Source: Candidatus Levyibacteriota bacterium
GTDB lineage: Bacteria > Patescibacteriota > Microgenomatia > Levybacterales > UBA12049
NCBI GenBank assembly: GCA_903872785.1
Contig: CAIQLZ010000012.1
Location: forward strand, 1 to 9,206
Length of the DNA stretch: 9,206 nt
Direction of reading: 5' to 3'
The translations under genes were made by a program, and so were the position numbers. Below are positions 1-6,582 of the stretch, in pieces (position 1 is the stretch's first letter; each line of letters begins with the position of its first letter). The notes under the pieces are model-generated. The model saw only the letters and a list, made by a program, of their open reading frames with translations, was not told where the DNA came from and did no database searches.

Positions 1-1071
1 AGCAAGTTAAAAAAATTAATTCCTTTTTTTGGAGGAAAAATAAAATCTTCAGAGGTAGTTAATTTCACCAGGCAATTAGCTTCAATGCTCACCTCGGGAA
101 TTACTCTTCTAAGAAGCTTGGAGATAATAAAGGATCAAATTAACAATCAGAATTTATCCGACATTTTAAATAATGTCATAAAAGACGTACAGGAGGGGTT
201 AAGTTTTTCTCAAGCAATTGCGAAATATCCACAAGTCTTTTCTACGATTTATATATCTTTAATACAGGTATCTGAAGGATCCGGTCTTTTAGATAAAGCT
301 CTTTTAAGGCTTGCGGATACCATGGAAAAACAACAAAAATTGAAAAATACAGTAAGAGGCGTATTTATTTACCCCTCCATAGTAGTTACTATAATGATTG
401 GTTTGATTTTCATCATGATGATTTTCGTTATTCCTCAAATATCCAAACTTTATCAAAGCATGAATGTCAATTTGCCATTTACAACAGTTATGTTGGTGCA
501 GTTTTCCAATTTTTTTGTTTCATCTTGGTATATCATGATTGGACTGATAATTCTCGTAATAGTTATATACAGACGTTGGTCTAAAACAATGGAGGGAAAA
601 CTTATTATAGATAGTATGCTTTTGAAAATTCCTATTTTAGAAAATCTTGTAAAAAAAACAATATTAGCAGAATTTACCAGGACTTTAGGGGCTATGTTGG
701 CATCAAGTACGCTGGTAGTTGAGGCTCTTGATAAGGTTTCTAACGTTGTTGGCAATATTCATTACAAAAATGCAATAATTGACATTTCAAAAAAAGTGGA
801 AAAAGGAATAGGTATAGGAGACGCTATGAGTTTATATACTCTTTTTCCTCCAAACTTAATAGAGTTGGTGAAAATAGGAGAACAGACGGGTAAATTAGAT
901 CAGACACTTACTAAAGCTTCTGAATATTTTGAAGAAGAAGTCGATCAGTTTGTTAAAAATTTCTCAGCTGCATTGGAACCGGCTATAATGATAGTATTGG
1001 GTATCGGGGTTGCATTTTTAGTTGTTTCCGTAATTACACCGATTTATCAAATTACAAACTCCATTAAATAA
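1..1071 (+). CDS. pilC: Type IV pilus inner-membrane platform protein PilC (GspF family), 5'-truncated by window edge
   Basis: PilC is the polytopic platform in the cytoplasmic membrane on which the assembly ATPase works to insert pilins into the growing fibre. The frame is open from base 1, giving 356 residues; GspF proteins are usually about 400, so roughly 45 cytoplasmic N-terminal residues lie outside the window. The ATG at 85 is internal, because VVNFTRQLASMLTSG, the start of the first GspF domain, begins before it. Two GspF repeats are visible: the first has SEGSGLLDKAL and the second has KIGEQTGKLDQTL, the paired glycine motifs of the family. Membrane segments lie near residues 121-146, 171-192 and 328-349. 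The stop is followed by a 57-bp gap holding a promoter for the next pilin, with no terminator hairpin, so readthrough is likely. The ATPase genes (pilB, pilT) are presumably upstream. Confidence 0.95.
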   Translation, partial: SKLKKLIPFFGGKIKSSEVVNFTRQLASMLTSGITLLRSLEIIKDQINNQNLSDILNNVIKDVQEGLSFSQAIAKYPQVFSTIYISLIQVSEGSGLLDKALLRLADTMEKQQKLKNTVRGVFIYPSIVVTIMIGLIFIMMIFVIPQISKLYQSMNVNLPFTTVMLVQFSNFFVSSWYIMIGLIILVIVIYRRWSKTMEGKLIIDSMLLKIPILENLVKKTILAEFTRTLGAMLASSTLVVEALDKVSNVVGNIHYKNAIIDISKKVEKGIGIGDAMSLYTLFPPNLIELVKIGEQTGKLDQTLTKASEYFEEEVDQFVKNFSAALEPAIMIVLGIGVAFLVVSVITPIYQITNSIK

Positions 1072-1089
1072 TTGAAGCTGAATTACTTA

Positions 1090-1118
1090 TTGACAAGCGT
1101 TTTATTTTCTGCCTTAAT
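1090..1118 (+). promoter_or_regulatory. Predicted promoter of the first pilin (extended -10)
   Basis: TTGACA at 1090-1095 is a perfect -35 box. A 17-bp spacer ends in TGC (1110-1112), an extended -10 signature, and is followed by CTTAAT (1113-1118), a 4/6 match to TATAAT. Transcription would start near 1125-1129. That lies downstream of the ATG at 1120 and almost on the ATG at 1129, so the promoter favours 1129 as the pilin start and predicts a nearly leaderless mRNA. The -10 hexamer itself is weak. Confidence 0.55.
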
Positions 1119-1128
1119 AATGAAGTAC

Positions 1129-1596
1129 ATGGAATCATTTAGGAAATCATGCAATAAAGGGTTTACTTTAATTGAACTCCTCATAGTTATTGCAATTTTG
1201 GGGATTTTGGCATCAGCAACCTTGGTGGCAATTAATCCTGTAGATAAAATAAATGCGGCCAATGATTCCAGGGTGCAAAGTGATATTGCGTCATTGGCTA
1301 ACGCAAGCGTCGCTTACTCGACAACGCATAATGGTTTATTTCCTGCTGTAATTACAGATTTAACTGCTTCGGGAGAAATTAAAGTCGTCCCATCAGCTCC
1401 AACAGGATATACATATTACTTCGCAGGTGTTCCGTCTGGTTGCGCAGCAGGAACAACCTGTACGGACGTTATAATAACCAGTCCCTTAAAGTCATCGAAG
1501 TTTACCACTCCCGGCACTCCGAATTGGCGCTTTGAATCGTCCACTGGTAAAATCTGTGCAGTGGCAAGCCCCGCAAGTACAACCGCTTGTCCATAA
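1129..1596 (+). CDS. Type IV pilin, probable major pilin subunit
   Basis: This is a class III signal-peptide protein, exported, cleaved by PilD and assembled into the pilus. From ATG 1129 it has 155 residues: an 11-residue basic leader MESFRKSCNKG, then mature FTLIELL with Glu at +5 and a hydrophobic N-terminal helix ending in AINP. An in-frame ATG at 1120 would give a 14-residue leader (MKYMESF...). A TTG at 1072 would add an unlikely hydrophobic extension. I prefer 1129 because the predicted promoter places the transcript start after 1120. The head domain is rich in Ser, Thr, Ala and Gly and has four cysteines, two in the middle and two near the C-terminus, fitting two disulfides. That it is the major pilin is inferred from its own promoter and its place just before pilD. 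Confidence 0.88.
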   Translation: MESFRKSCNKGFTLIELLIVIAILGILASATLVAINPVDKINAANDSRVQSDIASLANASVAYSTTHNGLFPAVITDLTASGEIKVVPSAPTGYTYYFAGVPSGCAAGTTCTDVIITSPLKSSKFTTPGTPNWRFESSTGKICAVASPASTTACP

Positions 1597-1618
1597 TTGT
1601 GACAACCTAATAAGTATT

Positions 1619-2413
1619 ATGTTGGAAACAACAATTATTTTTTTAATTGGTCTTTTTGTCGGTTCATTTTTAAATGTTTTAGCAGATAGATTGCCAAGAG
1701 AAGAATCCGTTATCAAAGGAAGATCGCATTGCGAAAAATGCAAGCGGATTATTAAATGGAATGATCTAATTCCTTTACTCTCCTTTCTAATGCTGAAAGG
1801 AAAATGCAGATATTGTTATACCCGCATATCATTTTACTATCCGATAGTTGAAGTAGTTACGGGTGCATTATTTGCGCTCGTAGTTATTTTCGTAAGTCAG
1901 GAAAGTATTATGCATGAAGCATTAAGCATTAGATATGTTTGGGAGTTATTCTATTATTTGTTTATCGTTTCATCATTGATTGTAATTTTTTTTGCGGATT
2001 TAAAACATGGAATAATTCCCGATAAAATTATCTTTCCAGCGGTGATTACTTCGTTTTTATACCAAATATTTAATGCTCAATACTCAATACCATCCTATCT
2101 TTTCTCGGCAATCGGTGCGTGTCTTTTTTTCCTGTTTTTATATTTAGTTACCAAAGGCCGCGGCATGGGATTTGGCGATGTAAAATTTGCATTTTTAATG
2201 GGATTAATTTTGGGATTCCCAAATATTGTCGTTGGTCTGTACGTAGCATTCTTGACAGGCGCAGTCGCGGGATGCATACTGATTATATGGAAAAAAAAGA
2301 AAATATTCGGCACTTCAATTCCTTTTGGTCCTTTCTTGGCTTTAGGAACTTTGGTGGCAATTTTTTACGGAAAAATTCTAATGCAAAGCGTTTTTTACTT
2401 GGTTTCACTTTAA
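1619..2413 (+). CDS. pilD: Prepilin peptidase PilD (A24 family)
   Basis: PilD is the membrane aspartic protease that cuts prepilin leaders after the conserved Gly; many members also N-methylate the new N-terminus. The protein has 264 residues. The N-terminal part shows LIGLFVGSFLNVLADRLPR and a zinc-binding pair of CxxC motifs (Cys38/Cys41 and Cys63/Cys66), as in the bifunctional type. The two catalytic aspartates are Asp127 in ADLKHGIIPD and Asp187 in GMGFGDVK. Several hydrophobic segments fill the rest, and IPFGPFLALG near the C-terminus is typical of the family. ATG 1619 is chosen because the family motif starts at once; a longer frame back to 1532 would run into the preceding pilin. The gene lies 22 bp after pilin 1. 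Its 3' end overlaps the next pilin in another frame (see findings). Confidence 0.95.
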   Translation: MLETTIIFLIGLFVGSFLNVLADRLPREESVIKGRSHCEKCKRIIKWNDLIPLLSFLMLKGKCRYCYTRISFYYPIVEVVTGALFALVVIFVSQESIMHEALSIRYVWELFYYLFIVSSLIVIFFADLKHGIIPDKIIFPAVITSFLYQIFNAQYSIPSYLFSAIGACLFFLFLYLVTKGRGMGFGDVKFAFLMGLILGFPNIVVGLYVAFLTGAVAGCILIIWKKKKIFGTSIPFGPFLALGTLVAIFYGKILMQSVFYLVSL

Positions 2414-2919
2414 TAGAGATATTATTGGTTATTGCTTTGATGGCAATTTTAGCAGCAGGAGTATTGGCCATAATAAATCCGGTGGCCCAGTTCGGAAAAG
2501 CTCGGGACGCAAAGAGAAAATCAGATCTCTCTCAGATCGAAAAGGCGCTGGAAACATTTTACCAGGATAATGGAAAATATCCGGATACTGTATCATTTAA
2601 AATTATGAGCACAAAGGGAGATAATAGTGCTGCGGATTGGGGTACCAACCAATGGGCGCCATACATGAGCACTTTACCAAAAGATCCTTCAGGGTCACGA
2701 AATTACGTATATTATTCCCCTACCGATACATTTACCGGTAGACAGGGGCAATCGTATTATTTATACGCTAGTTTGGAAGGGGGAGCAAATGACTCTCAGG
2801 CATGTAATAAGGGCAATGCCTGCGTAAGCTTGACGGCAAATAATCTATCGGGAACTGTGTGCGGGACGGGAGTGCCAGTCTGTAATTATGGAATATCCAG
2901 CCCGAATGTAAGCCCATGA
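2287..2919 (+). CDS. GspG-like type IV (pseudo)pilin with uncertain start, overlapping pilD
   Basis: The mature part starts at Phe (codon 2404), after a cleavage-site Gly at 2401: FTLIEILLVIALMAIL, then ARDAKRKSDLSQIEKAL and QDNGKYP, the GspG-like helix and loop pattern, giving about 171 mature residues. The head ends in a region with four cysteines. The start is a problem: the only ATG in frame near the cleavage site is 2287. It gives a 39-residue leader and a 127-bp overlap with pilD, without a Shine-Dalgarno. Before the Gly the frame reads RKNSNAKRFLLG, which has the usual basic character. No ATG, GTG or TTG in this frame lies closer. Other possibilities are a -1 shift from pilD on the T6 run at 2391-2396, or a missing T in the sequence. 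The stop overlaps the next start as ATGA (2916-2919), so the two pilins are translationally coupled. Confidence 0.75.
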   Translation: MEKKENIRHFNSFWSFLGFRNFGGNFLRKNSNAKRFLLGFTLIEILLVIALMAILAAGVLAIINPVAQFGKARDAKRKSDLSQIEKALETFYQDNGKYPDTVSFKIMSTKGDNSAADWGTNQWAPYMSTLPKDPSGSRNYVYYSPTDTFTGRQGQSYYLYASLEGGANDSQACNKGNACVSLTANNLSGTVCGTGVPVCNYGISSPNVSP

Positions 2920-3380
2920 AAACAATTTATAGTTTACAATTTGCGCGTTACAAAAAGGGATTTACGCTAATTGAGCTTTTAATATCGATTACAATTATTG
3001 GTATATTGTCAGCATTATTATTGACAAATTTTGTTGGAGTGAGACAAAGATCACGTGATGGAGTGCGTAAATCCGATCTTCGACAGATTCAATCCGCTCT
3101 GGAACTTTATAGATCCGATCAAGGAGGCTATCCAACAACTTTATATAATCCAACCTGCAATTCTTCTTTAAAGAATTCTCCCCTAAATAATGTAACTTAT
3201 ATGCAAAAAATCCCCTGTGATCCATCTTCATCAGCTTCAAATCCATTACTTTACGTTTATTCTTCAGACGGAGCTACGTACTCCCTCACTGCGTGTCTTG
3301 AAAATACGAATGATTCGCAAAAAGATTCAACTAATGCTTGCGGAAGCGCAGCTGTTTCCTACACCCTTCAAAATCCATGA
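2916..3380 (+). CDS. GspG-like type IV (pseudo)pilin
   Basis: This 154-residue prepilin has a 15-residue leader MKTIYSLQFARYKKG and mature FTLIELLISITIIGILSAL with Glu at +5. After the membrane helix come RSRDGVRKSDLRQIQSAL and YRSDQGGYP, closely matching the previous pilin (ARDAKRKSDL..., DNGKYP), so the two are probably paralogues. The head carries four cysteines, including TACLEN, which aligns by eye with YASLEGG of the neighbour. It probably acts as a minor pilin; which of the two is closer to GspG or GspH cannot be told from sequence alone. It starts inside the stop of the previous gene (ATGA, 2916) and ends the same way on the next gene (ATGA, 3377), so three pilins form a coupled translation unit. 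Confidence 0.88.
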   Translation: MKTIYSLQFARYKKGFTLIELLISITIIGILSALLLTNFVGVRQRSRDGVRKSDLRQIQSALELYRSDQGGYPTTLYNPTCNSSLKNSPLNNVTYMQKIPCDPSSSASNPLLYVYSSDGATYSLTACLENTNDSQKDSTNACGSAAVSYTLQNP

Positions 3381-3889
3381 GACAAAAAGGACAGACTCTT
3401 TTGGAAATTTTATTTGCTTTCGGCGTTTCAATAATGGGGATGAGCGCAACAATATTGAGCGTGACAACAGCTTTAAATAACATTCAATATGCAAAAAATC
3501 AGAGTTTGGCCAATTTATCTGCTCAAGAAGGAATGGCTGTAATAAGGCAAATAAGAGATTCCAATTGGAATTATTTTTCTACTAGGTTAACTGATTTTTC
3601 AAGTGGTCTTAAATATTGTATTGATGAAAATTTGGTGTTGAAGGGGCCAATTTCTTCAGCAGGATATTGCTTTGGGGATAATGCTGTGGGGGAAAAAGGA
3701 AACTTTTCTCGGGAAGTTGAATTTGAGCATTCTTCGGATGCATGTGCAACAAATTGTCCGGGAGCAGGATGCGTAAAAGGCAGTAAGGTTACAGTAACTG
3801 TTTCCTGGTCTGATAATAAATGTTCTGTTGGTGCCCCACGTTGTCATAAAGTAGAGCTGATTACTTGTTTTTCGAATACTTCAGTTTAA
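3377..3889 (+). CDS. Cysteine-rich minor pilin, PilV/GspI-like
   Basis: The prepilin has 170 residues. Start 3377 (ATGA overlap with the previous stop) gives a minimal leader of five residues, MRQKG, then mature QTLLEILFAFGVSIMGMSA with Gln at +1 and Glu at +5. An upstream start at 3338 would only duplicate the previous gene's coding sequence. The helix continues with NLSAQEGMAVIRQIRDSNW, the pattern of PilV/GspI-type minor pilins, in which the A-x-EG segment and a following R(D)xNW are common. The head domain holds eight cysteines, with a cluster between residues about 118 and 130 and a CHKVELITC near the end, giving up to four disulfides, twice the number in the other pilins here. A role in the pilus tip complex is inferred from resemblance and gene order. 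Confidence 0.85.
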   Translation: MRQKGQTLLEILFAFGVSIMGMSATILSVTTALNNIQYAKNQSLANLSAQEGMAVIRQIRDSNWNYFSTRLTDFSSGLKYCIDENLVLKGPISSAGYCFGDNAVGEKGNFSREVEFEHSSDACATNCPGAGCVKGSKVTVTVSWSDNKCSVGAPRCHKVELITCFSNTSV

Positions 3890-3898
3890 GTATATCCG

Positions 3899-3951
3899 CC
3901 TACATAAACTACTCCAATCCCAATTACCCCATACTCATTTAAATAATATCT
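3899..3951 (+). terminator. G-free, C-rich tract: possible Rho-utilisation region
   Basis: These 53 bases after the cysteine-rich pilin contain no G and 17 C, including runs of two to four C separated by A/T. An unstructured C-rich, G-poor RNA is what Rho binds. It sits between a stop codon and the next promoter, where termination would make sense. There is no compact intrinsic hairpin; AAACTAC (3906-3912) could pair with GTAGTTT (3960-3966) before a T run, but the loop would be 47 bases. Function is inference only. Confidence 0.25.
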
Positions 3952-3971
3952 GAAAATAGGTAGTTTTTTGT

Positions 3972-4001
3972 TTGACGCTGTACTCTATTTGTTGCTATTA
4001 T
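3972..4001 (+). promoter_or_regulatory. Predicted promoter of the PilW-like pilin (extended -10)
   Basis: TTGACG (3972-3977) is a 5/6 -35 box. An 18-bp spacer ends in TGC (3993-3995) and is followed by TATTAT (3996-4001), a 5/6 -10 box. Transcription should start near 4008-4010, leaving a 5' leader of only about 12-14 bases before ATG 4022. The box lies in the only sizeable intergenic gap of the window (3890-4021), whose remaining part holds the G-free tract and nothing else I can recognise. Confidence 0.65.
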
Positions 4002-4021
4002 GATGTTGCAATTAATATTTT

Positions 4022-4654
4022 ATGAAAAAGCAGATAGGTTTATTTAGTAGCAAAGCAGAGCAAGTTTCTGAAAAAGGATTCACGCTGATCGAATTACTGA
4101 CATCAGTTATTGTTTCGATCGTTATAGGATCAGTTATTGTCGGTATAATATTCTCTACTTTGAGAGGAGCCAATAAAACAGATGTGATAGAAAATATCGA
4201 TCAAAACGGAAATCACGTTCTCGATCAGATGTCCAAAGACATAAGATATGCATTGCCTTTTGACGGAAAAAATACAGGATTAAGCAATAGCGCTAATCCG
4301 GCAACATACGATAAAAATTGTATTTTTTCTCTTAATCCGACTCCTACCCCGGTTACTCCATATAATTTTATAACTGTAGAATCAGCGAATAACATTATAA
4401 CTCAGTATGAATGCAGTGGCTCCACGCCTTCGGATTCCGTATTGAGTAAAAATGGAAACCCGCTTCTGGATTTGGTCTCAGTTTCTTTACAAAATTGCTC
4501 TCTTCAATGTATCCAAAATAAACCAACGGATACCCCAATTGTGAGAATTAGTTTTGCTCTTGCTCCGTTAGGGATCGCAACTAACCTTCCGGAGAACCTT
4601 AATTCCCCAATTACATTCAGAACCTCAATTGTGATGGAAAATTACCAAAGATAG
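4022..4654 (+). CDS. Minor pilin, PilW/GspJ-like
   Basis: This 210-residue prepilin has a 19-residue leader MKKQIGLFSSKAEQVSEKG and mature FTLIELLTSVIVSIVIGSVI with Glu at +5. After the helix it reads NGNHVLDQMSKDIRYALPF, the GspJ/PilW type of segment, in which a helix ending with a (M/L)xxDIRxA motif precedes a beta-rich head. Four cysteines are in the mature part: one near residue 100, one near 136, and a CSLQC pair near 160. No Shine-Dalgarno precedes the ATG, whose upstream bases are all A/T. It has its own strong-looking promoter and is followed by another, so it may be transcribed as a short unit or with readthrough into the PilX-like gene 65 bp downstream. I assign the PilW/GspJ class from pattern and gene order (after PilV-like, before PilX-like). 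Confidence 0.85.
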   Translation: MKKQIGLFSSKAEQVSEKGFTLIELLTSVIVSIVIGSVIVGIIFSTLRGANKTDVIENIDQNGNHVLDQMSKDIRYALPFDGKNTGLSNSANPATYDKNCIFSLNPTPTPVTPYNFITVESANNIITQYECSGSTPSDSVLSKNGNPLLDLVSVSLQNCSLQCIQNKPTDTPIVRISFALAPLGIATNLPENLNSPITFRTSIVMENYQR

Positions 4655-4668
4655 ATGTTTTCTTCGTG

Positions 4669-4697
4669 TTGACATGAAATAACTCACTTGTTATGCT
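4669..4697 (+). promoter_or_regulatory. Predicted promoter of the pilX-pilMNO unit (extended -10)
   Basis: TTGACA (4669-4674) is a perfect -35 box. A 17-bp spacer ends in TGT (4689-4691) and leads to TATGCT (4692-4697), a 4/6 -10. Expected transcription start is near 4704, so the ATG at 4693 lies inside the promoter and cannot be used from this transcript; ATG 4720 is the likely start. No other convincing promoter is seen before pilM, pilN or pilO, so this one may drive all four genes. Confidence 0.55.
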
Positions 4698-4710
4698 AGG
4701 AATACCTAGC
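4695..4710. promoter_or_regulatory. Inverted repeat over the -10/start region, possible operator or 5' hairpin
   Basis: GCTAGG (4695-4700) and CCTAGC (4705-4710) are perfect inverted copies separated by AATA. The left arm overlaps the last three bases of the -10 box and the repeat spans the predicted transcription start. A dimeric repressor bound here would block the promoter. If transcription began upstream, the RNA could form a six-pair hairpin with a four-base loop just before the GGAT that precedes ATG 4720. Short repeats like this also arise by chance. Confidence 0.3.
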
Positions 4711-4719
4711 GGATGTTAT

Positions 4720-5544
4720 ATGTTGTGTAAAAAACAGAATGATTCGCTTTGCGCCGGTCTCGTAGTGAAGCAGGGCGAAGCGGGACAAATTCTTTTGATT
4801 GTAATTTTGGTAATTATTGTTACATTAACTATTGGATTGTCTGCTGTGTCAAGAAGCGTCACGAGTCTTCGAACCTCTACCGAAGAGGAAGAATCTCAAA
4901 AAGCACTATCAGCTGCAGAGGCTGGTATAGAAAGGGCAATTCAGGGTAATTCAAGCATTTCTTCAGCCGATTTGGGCAACAATTCCAGCTATAACACTAA
5001 TGTTAGCTCTGTTAACGGCAGTGAATTATTGATAAATGGAGGCGTTACGATTCCCAAAGATGAAGGCGCTGATCTTTGGCTGTCTACTTATTCTTCGGTT
5101 CCGGATTCTAATTATGGCAATCCACAGAGCGGGAATGTTACCATTTATTGGGGTGATTCAGCGACAGCATGTAATAATTCTGCGCTTGAGATAATAACAA
5201 TATCGGGATCAAAAAGTAATCCCGTATTAAAAAAATATGCTTATGATCCCTGTTTCGGAAGAAGTAATGGGTTCTCTCTCCCCTCTGGTGGCGGAGCCGT
5301 AGGAGGAAAAACATTTTTTCATAGCGCAACCATTAGCGTTTCTTCAGGTCTATTTGCAAGAATTATACCTATTTATGGAAATACTAGCGCGGGAGTTAAA
5401 GGGAATTTCATTTTTCCAAATCAAGGTTATAAAATCGACTCATACGGAACATCAGGGTTGGCAAATCGCAAAATTACCGTTTTTAAAGGATGGCCACAGA
5501 CTTATCTGCCTTATTTATCATATGGTCTTTTTGTAGTAAATTAA
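4720..5544 (+). CDS. Minor pilin, PilX/GspK-like tip subunit lacking Glu5
   Basis: The 274-residue prepilin starts at ATG 4720, chosen over ATG 4693 because that codon lies in the -10 box; GGAT eight bases upstream is the nearest thing to a ribosome-binding site in the window. The leader is 22 residues and ends in KQGEAG; the mature N-terminus is QILLIVILVIIVTLTIGLSA. Position +5 is Ile instead of Glu. PilX/GspK-type pilins characteristically lack Glu5 and cap the fibre tip, since no subunit needs to be docked above them. ESQKALSAAEAGIERAI after the helix is the PilX signature. The head is long and rich in Ser, Gly and Asn, with one cysteine pair (ACNN and PCFG). It is followed six bases later by pilM, linking the tip protein to the alignment complex genes. 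Confidence 0.85.
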   Translation: MLCKKQNDSLCAGLVVKQGEAGQILLIVILVIIVTLTIGLSAVSRSVTSLRTSTEEEESQKALSAAEAGIERAIQGNSSISSADLGNNSSYNTNVSSVNGSELLINGGVTIPKDEGADLWLSTYSSVPDSNYGNPQSGNVTIYWGDSATACNNSALEIITISGSKSNPVLKKYAYDPCFGRSNGFSLPSGGGAVGGKTFFHSATISVSSGLFARIIPIYGNTSAGVKGNFIFPNQGYKIDSYGTSGLANRKITVFKGWPQTYLPYLSYGLFVVN

Positions 5545-5550
5545 TTTAGA

Positions 5551-6582
5551 ATGACACTTAATAAGTCTATCGGTTTAGATATAGGATTGAATGAAATTAA
5601 AGCAATGTCTTTATCAAGACAGAATGACAATTACATTTTGGATAGTTTTAGCGTAATGCCTTCCCCTTCCAAAGGAATGCTTTCGGAATCCCCGGCGGAT
5701 GAAGAAAAAATGGCAACAGCCATAAGTAAAACAATAGATGGTTTAAAAGCAAGTACGAAAAATGTAAACATCTCGCTTTCCGATACCCAGGCTTATACAA
5801 AAGTTATAGAAATGCCGGTTTTATCAGATAAAGAATTATCTCAGGCGATTTATTGGGAGGCTGAACGTTATATTCCAGTTGCGTTATCAACGATAACTTT
5901 AGTTTTCAACGTCTTAAAACGGCCTTTAAATAGTTCTGCCGGCGAAAAAATGCAAATACTTATGGTTGGAGCGCCAACTACAATCATTAATAAATATCAA
6001 AGAATATTAAAGATGACAAAGTATGTTTTAAGTTCGGTAGAGACAGAGACCTTGGCCATCGTGCGAGCTTTAATTACGCCTAATCTCCCTTTGGTAATTA
6101 TTGTAAATATAGGTGAAATTGGTACTTCATTAATGATAGTCAGGGACGGGATTCTGGTATTTACATATTCGATGCAAGTAGGTGGAGACGCAATTAGCAG
6201 GGCAATAGAGACGGATTTTGGACTAACTCCAGATCAGGTAGAAGAGTATAAGAGAACATATGGTTTTTCAAAAAAAGGAGAAGGTCAAAAAGTCGGTAGA
6301 TCTACCGGACCGATTCTAACTTCGATTCTGTTGGAGATAAAAAAAACATTAGCTTTTTATTCTCAGAAATATAAAGACGATTCCAGAATTCAGCAAATTT
6401 TATTGTCGGGGAATACAGCCAGATTGCCGGGAATAGATCTGTTTTTTGCAGAAAGTTTAGGTATAGAAACAGTAGTTGTAAATCCCTTGGAAATGCTCAG
6501 CAATAAACCTCTTCCTGCCGAAATACTTAATAGTCCTTCTGATTTTACTGTTGCATTGGGTCTGGCAATGAAAGATTTATGA
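5551..6582 (+). CDS. pilM: Type IV pilus assembly protein PilM (actin-like ATPase fold)
   Basis: PilM is a cytoplasmic actin/FtsA-like protein that binds the N-terminal peptide of PilN and links the assembly ATPase to the membrane complex. The 343 residues show the expected layout: phosphate-1 loop GLDIGLNEIK (8-17), the SHS2-type insertion with QAIYWEAERYIPV (98-110), phosphate-2 loop VNIGEIGTSLMIV (185-197), FTYSMQVGGDAISRAI (204-219), and an adenosine-site segment LLSGNTARLPGI (284-295). The common VDIG Asp of the second loop is Asn here, and the usual GGG of the adenosine motif reads SGNTA, so ATP binding may be altered; this is by eye. The C-terminus FTVALGLAM is typical. Its stop overlaps the pilN start as ATGA, so the two are translationally coupled, matching their 1:1 interaction. 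Confidence 0.95.
   Translation: MTLNKSIGLDIGLNEIKAMSLSRQNDNYILDSFSVMPSPSKGMLSESPADEEKMATAISKTIDGLKASTKNVNISLSDTQAYTKVIEMPVLSDKELSQAIYWEAERYIPVALSTITLVFNVLKRPLNSSAGEKMQILMVGAPTTIINKYQRILKMTKYVLSSVETETLAIVRALITPNLPLVIIVNIGEIGTSLMIVRDGILVFTYSMQVGGDAISRAIETDFGLTPDQVEEYKRTYGFSKKGEGQKVGRSTGPILTSILLEIKKTLAFYSQKYKDDSRIQQILLSGNTARLPGIDLFFAESLGIETVVVNPLEMLSNKPLPAEILNSPSDFTVALGLAMKDL

Noticed and set aside
34..85. GGAGG-like purine stretch near 31-36 and ATG 85 as a gene start
   Set aside because: The stretch is about 50 bases from ATG 85, too far for a ribosome-binding site, and the frame before 85 encodes conserved PilC residues, so pilC continues from outside the window.
1597..1618. Promoter between pilin 1 and pilD (TTGTGA, TAATAA)
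   Set aside because: The boxes are too close together and the gap is only 22 bp; co-transcription with pilin 1 is simpler.
2095..2313. 72-residue minus-strand frame inside pilD
   Set aside because: Antisense of the catalytic GMGFGDVK region of pilD; the composition is that of a reverse-complemented membrane protein.
3906..3966. Possible intrinsic terminator: AAACTAC pairing with GTAGTTT before a T run
   Set aside because: The stem is seven mostly A-U pairs with a 47-base loop, too weak for an intrinsic terminator. The C-rich tract in the loop is the more interesting signal.
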